A program made the translations under genes and the position numbers. From an uncultured bacterium (lineage in GTDB: Bacteria; Pseudomonadota; Alphaproteobacteria; Sphingomonadales; Sphingomonadaceae): a DNA stretch of 64,000 nucleotides. The notes beneath the pieces are model-generated. The model did not search any database and was not told the DNA's origin. It worked only from the letters and a program-made list of their open reading frames with translations. The DNA is taken from assembly GCA_942636505.2 (NCBI GenBank), contig CALOGB020000221.1, positions 1-64,000 on the forward strand, in the 5' to 3' direction. Shown piece by piece: positions 61,537 to 64,000 of the stretch; positions within the stretch are counted from its first letter, which is position 1; every line of letters begins with the position of its first letter.

Positions 61537-62406
61537 ATGGCCAATGACACACACGTACTGAGCACCCCGCCCGAAGGCGCGCCCGACTGGACGATCCCGC
61601 AGAACTGGGCGGATTACACCGCGGAGGATCACGCGACCTGGGACACGCTGTTCGCCCGCCAGTCGAAACTGCTCCCCGGCCGCGCCTCGAACGCCTGGCT
61701 GCGCGGGCTCGACGTCCTGAAGCTCTCGAAGCCCGGCATCCCCGATTTCGAGGAACTGTCCGAACGCTTGACCAAACTCACCGGCTGGTCGGTCGTCGCG
61801 GTGCCCGGCCTCGTCCCCGACGACGTGTTCTTCGACCACATGGCGAACCGCCGCTTCGTCGCGGGCAACTTCATCCGCCGCCCCGACCAGCTCGACTACC
61901 TCCAGGAACCCGACGTCTTCCACGACGTGTTCGGCCACGTGCCGATGCTCGCCGACCCGGTCTTCGCAGACTACCTCGCCGCCTATGGCCGTGGCGGCCA
62001 GCGCGCGCTGGGGTTGGACGCGCTGAAGTATCTAGGCCGGCTCTACTGGTACACGGTCGAGTTCGGACTGATCGCCGAACCCGAAGGCCTGCGCATCTAC
62101 GGCTCGGGCATCGTCTCCAGCTACGCAGAAACGCGGTTCGCGCTCGATGACGCGAGCCCCAACCGGATCGCGCTCGACCTCGCGCGTGTGATGCGGACCG
62201 AATACCGGATCGACGATTTCCAGCAGAACTACTTCGTCATCCCGAGCTTCGAGGAGCTGTTGCGGCTGACGGTAGAGACCGACTTCGCGCCGCTGTACGA
62301 AGAGCTGAAGGCACTTCCGGATATCCCCGTCGCGCGGATCAAGCCGGGGGATGTGGTGATTACCGAGGGTACGCAGGACTACGCGAACGCGAAGCTCAGC
62401 GCGTAA
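61537..62406 (+). CDS. phhA: Phenylalanine 4-monooxygenase
   Basis: Pterin- and iron-dependent hydroxylase converting phenylalanine to tyrosine; 289 residues, the catalytic-domain-only bacterial form. Iron ligands are visible in EPDVFHDVFGHVPML (two His) and in LYWYTVEFGL (Glu). YGSGIVSSYAETRFAL is also typical. No pterin dehydratase (phhB) or PhhR-like regulator is in the window. The close divergent arrangement with the TIGR02117-type gene leaves little room for a promoter. Confidence 0.96.
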   Translation: MANDTHVLSTPPEGAPDWTIPQNWADYTAEDHATWDTLFARQSKLLPGRASNAWLRGLDVLKLSKPGIPDFEELSERLTKLTGWSVVAVPGLVPDDVFFDHMANRRFVAGNFIRRPDQLDYLQEPDVFHDVFGHVPMLADPVFADYLAAYGRGGQRALGLDALKYLGRLYWYTVEFGLIAEPEGLRIYGSGIVSSYAETRFALDDASPNRIALDLARVMRTEYRIDDFQQNYFVIPSFEELLRLTVETDFAPLYEELKALPDIPVARIKPGDVVITEGTQDYANAKLSA

Positions 62407-62418
62407 TTAAATAAGAAG

Positions 62419-62512
62419 CACCACCCCGGCGAAGGCCGGGGCCCAATTGGGCGAACCTCCGAAGTAGAGCCGCACCACCATCCCAATTGGGCCCCGGCCT
62501 CCGCCGGGGTGG
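62419..62512. repeat. Family A inverted repeat with short core
   Basis: Intact arms with CCCAATTGG, but the core is only about 30 nt and unrelated to the shared core, as if internally deleted. Confidence 0.8.
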
Positions 62513-62548
62513 CGGCGGAAGTGGGGTGAGGGTAACCCTTCCCCAACT

Positions 62549-62603
62549 TGTTCCCCCGCGAAGGCGGGGGCCCAGACTGGACCCCCGCCTTCGCGGGGGA
62601 ACA
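62549..62603. repeat. Family B inverted repeat
   Basis: Arms TTGTTCCCCCGCGAAGGCGG and the reverse copy ending CTTCGCGGGGGAACA. Lies between convergent phhA and prmA. Confidence 0.8.
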
Positions 62604-62619
62604 CTCTTCTACGTGTGGC

Positions 62620-63555
62620 TCAAATATCCAGCGCCCACCCATCACGCCCCTTCGGATCGAACGGCCCCTCCGCCACGAACCGCACCGCCCCCGCGCGCAA
62701 CCGAAGCACACTCCAATCCCCCCGCCGGTCAACCGCCTCGAGCGAACACCCGCAAGCCTCATACGCCGCCACGACCCCAGCCCGCTGCGTCTCCAGCAAC
62801 CCGGCCAGCACGATCGTCGCCCCCACATCCGAAATGGAAGCGATCTCCGGCGCCATAGATACCAGCGGCCCCGCCAGAATATTCGCGATCACCAGATCAT
62901 ACGGCGCGCGAACCACGATCGCATCGTCCAGCGTACCGTCCGCCACAACCAGATCGATCCCTTCGACCCCATTAAGCGCCGCATTCTCAGCCGTAACATC
63001 GATCGAGACCGGATCGATATCCGTCCCCATCACCGCAGCCGCAGGCCACAAATGCGCCGCCGCAAACGCCAGCAACCCCGTCCCCGTCCCAATATCGATC
63101 ACGTTGGCAAACGAGGCATCCGCCAACCCATCGAGCATCGCCAGACACCCGCTGGTCGTCTCATGATGCCCCGTCCCGAACGCCCGGCTAGCCTCGATCA
63201 GGAACGCCCGCTGGTTCGCCGGCACCGCGCCCGCATGCGCACCCGTGTGCACGAAGAACCGCCCGACCGACAAAGGCTCCAGTCCAGCCTGGCTCATCGT
63301 CACCCAGTCCGCATCACCCAGCCGCTCGACCGCGATCTCGGCCCCGGCCGCACTCGGCACCAGCGCGCGCACCGCCGCGACCGTGTCGGCCGCCGGCTCA
63401 TGCTCGAAATACGCATCAAGCCGCCAGGACTCGACGTCGTCCTCAATCTCCTCGGTGGTCATCAACACGCCGTCGATCGTCAGATCGTCGCTCGCATCGA
63501 TCGCCTCCGCCTCCGCCCGCGTGCAGGGGAGGGTGAGCTTCCAACTATCGGACAT
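62620..63555 (-). CDS. prmA: Ribosomal protein L11 methyltransferase
   Basis: 311 residues. SAM-binding motif I NVIDIGTGTGLLAFAAA (about residues 151-167), the family entry AFGTGHHETTSGCL, acidic loop TDIDPVS and the catalytic-site IANILAGPL. PrmA methylates L11 of the large ribosomal subunit. The N-terminal substrate-recognition domain (1-100) is present, though acidic. Its start overlaps the SDR stop by 11 nt. Confidence 0.95.
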   Translation of the reverse strand: MSDSWKLTLPCTRAEAEAIDASDDLTIDGVLMTTEEIEDDVESWRLDAYFEHEPAADTVAAVRALVPSAAGAEIAVERLGDADWVTMSQAGLEPLSVGRFFVHTGAHAGAVPANQRAFLIEASRAFGTGHHETTSGCLAMLDGLADASFANVIDIGTGTGLLAFAAAHLWPAAAVMGTDIDPVSIDVTAENAALNGVEGIDLVVADGTLDDAIVVRAPYDLVIANILAGPLVSMAPEIASISDVGATIVLAGLLETQRAGVVAAYEACGCSLEAVDRRGDWSVLRLRAGAVRFVAEGPFDPKGRDGWALDI

Positions 63556-64000
63556 AGCTTGCCCCGTTCACGTCGATCACCGACCCCGTCATCGAAGCCG
63601 GCGCCTCCAGCGCCAGAAACTTCGCCGCCGCCGCGATCTCTTCCGGTGCAGCAACCCGCCCAAGCGGAATATCCGCCAGCAAAGCATCGCCGCCACGGCT
63701 CGACAGATACTCCTCCGCCATCCCGGTCATCGTGAACCCGGGGCACACCGCGAATGCGAGAATTCTCTCCCGAGCATACCCCCGGGCGATCGTCTTGGTC
63801 ATCGCCACCATCCCCGCCTTCGACGCGGCATAATGCCAGTGCGCCGGCGAATCCCCGCGATAGGCGGCCCGGCTCGCGATATTGACGATCCGACCACTGA
63901 ACCCGCGCGATTGCCAATGCAGCACCGCCAACCGGCAAAGCTCGGCCGACGCGGTCAGGTTGATCCGCATCGTCCGCTCCCACTGCGCGGTCCAGTCGTC
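63545..64000 (-). CDS. SDR-family oxidoreductase (5' part outside window)
   Basis: C-terminal 151 residues of a short-chain dehydrogenase; the frame is open to the window edge and reads DDWTAQWERTMRINLTAS, so the coenzyme-binding N-terminus is missing. Seen: IVNIASRAAYRG (catalytic Ser), HYAASKAGMVAMTK (the Y-x3-K pair), VCPGFTMTGMAE and the terminal SMTGSVIDVNGASYVR. Resembles 3-oxoacyl-ACP reductase-type SDRs, but the substrate is not defined. Confidence 0.9.
   Translation of the reverse strand, partial: DDWTAQWERTMRINLTASAELCRLAVLHWQSRGFSGRIVNIASRAAYRGDSPAHWHYAASKAGMVAMTKTIARGYARERILAFAVCPGFTMTGMAEEYLSSRGGDALLADIPLGRVAAPEEIAAAAKFLALEAPASMTGSVIDVNGASYVR

Overview
The window looks like a chromosomal segment of a GC-rich alphaproteobacterium, most likely Sphingomonas or a close relative in the Sphingomonadaceae. 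This rests on gene content, on the many intergenic inverted-repeat elements of a kind common in sphingomonads, and on codon use; no rRNA or species marker is present, so the name is an inference. I see no prophage, transposase, integrase, plasmid function or CRISPR array. The window is mostly core and envelope metabolism, cut at both ends inside genes (nrdA at the left, a short-chain dehydrogenase at the right).

Layout. 1-5.1 kb: ribonucleotide reductase alpha subunit (partial), a hybrid sensor kinase and a haloacid dehalogenase. 5.4-14.4 kb: a GGDEF-EAL-PilZ cyclic-di-GMP protein next to a tripartite RND efflux operon (adaptor, pump, outer-membrane channel). 14.8-22.1 kb: a pentose-phosphate cluster (rpiA, tkt, tal, gnd) followed by two HAD-IIB phosphatases, a Gre-like factor and a 60-residue protein. 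22.7-28.3 kb: a flavoprotein, a DEAD-box helicase, YaiI, an LprI-like protein and an acyltransferase. 28.5-30.1 kb: tRNA-Arg(CCG), nth and dapB.

30.2-40.3 kb is the most interesting part. It holds a translationally coupled trio (lipid kinase, unknown protein, MobA-like nucleotidyltransferase), an O-antigen-type flippase, a class II glutamine amidotransferase/asparagine synthase whose catalytic Cys follows an ATC codon instead of ATG, a CDP-alcohol phosphotransferase, a CDP-glycerol glycerophosphotransferase-like protein and a LicC-like nucleotidyltransferase. Together they look like a pathway that makes a CDP-activated head group and attaches it to a lipid or surface glycan. I cannot name the product.

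40.4-45.6 kb: an MscS channel and a trehalose operon (otsB, GH15, otsA), a coherent osmotic-stress neighbourhood. 46.3-51.3 kb: a MacAB-type export operon with its own outer-membrane factor and with the ATPase and permease as separate genes. 51.3-59.1 kb: a PaoABC-like molybdenum hydroxylase operon with two tandem molybdopterin subunits plus the maturation proteins XdhC and a MocA-like nucleotidyltransferase. 59.2-64 kb: glycerophosphodiesterase, a small lipoprotein, a TIGR02117-type protein, phenylalanine hydroxylase, PrmA and an SDR enzyme.

The gaps carry at least 23 inverted-repeat elements of several families. The largest family (A) shows compensatory base changes between its arms, so the hairpin itself appears to be maintained.
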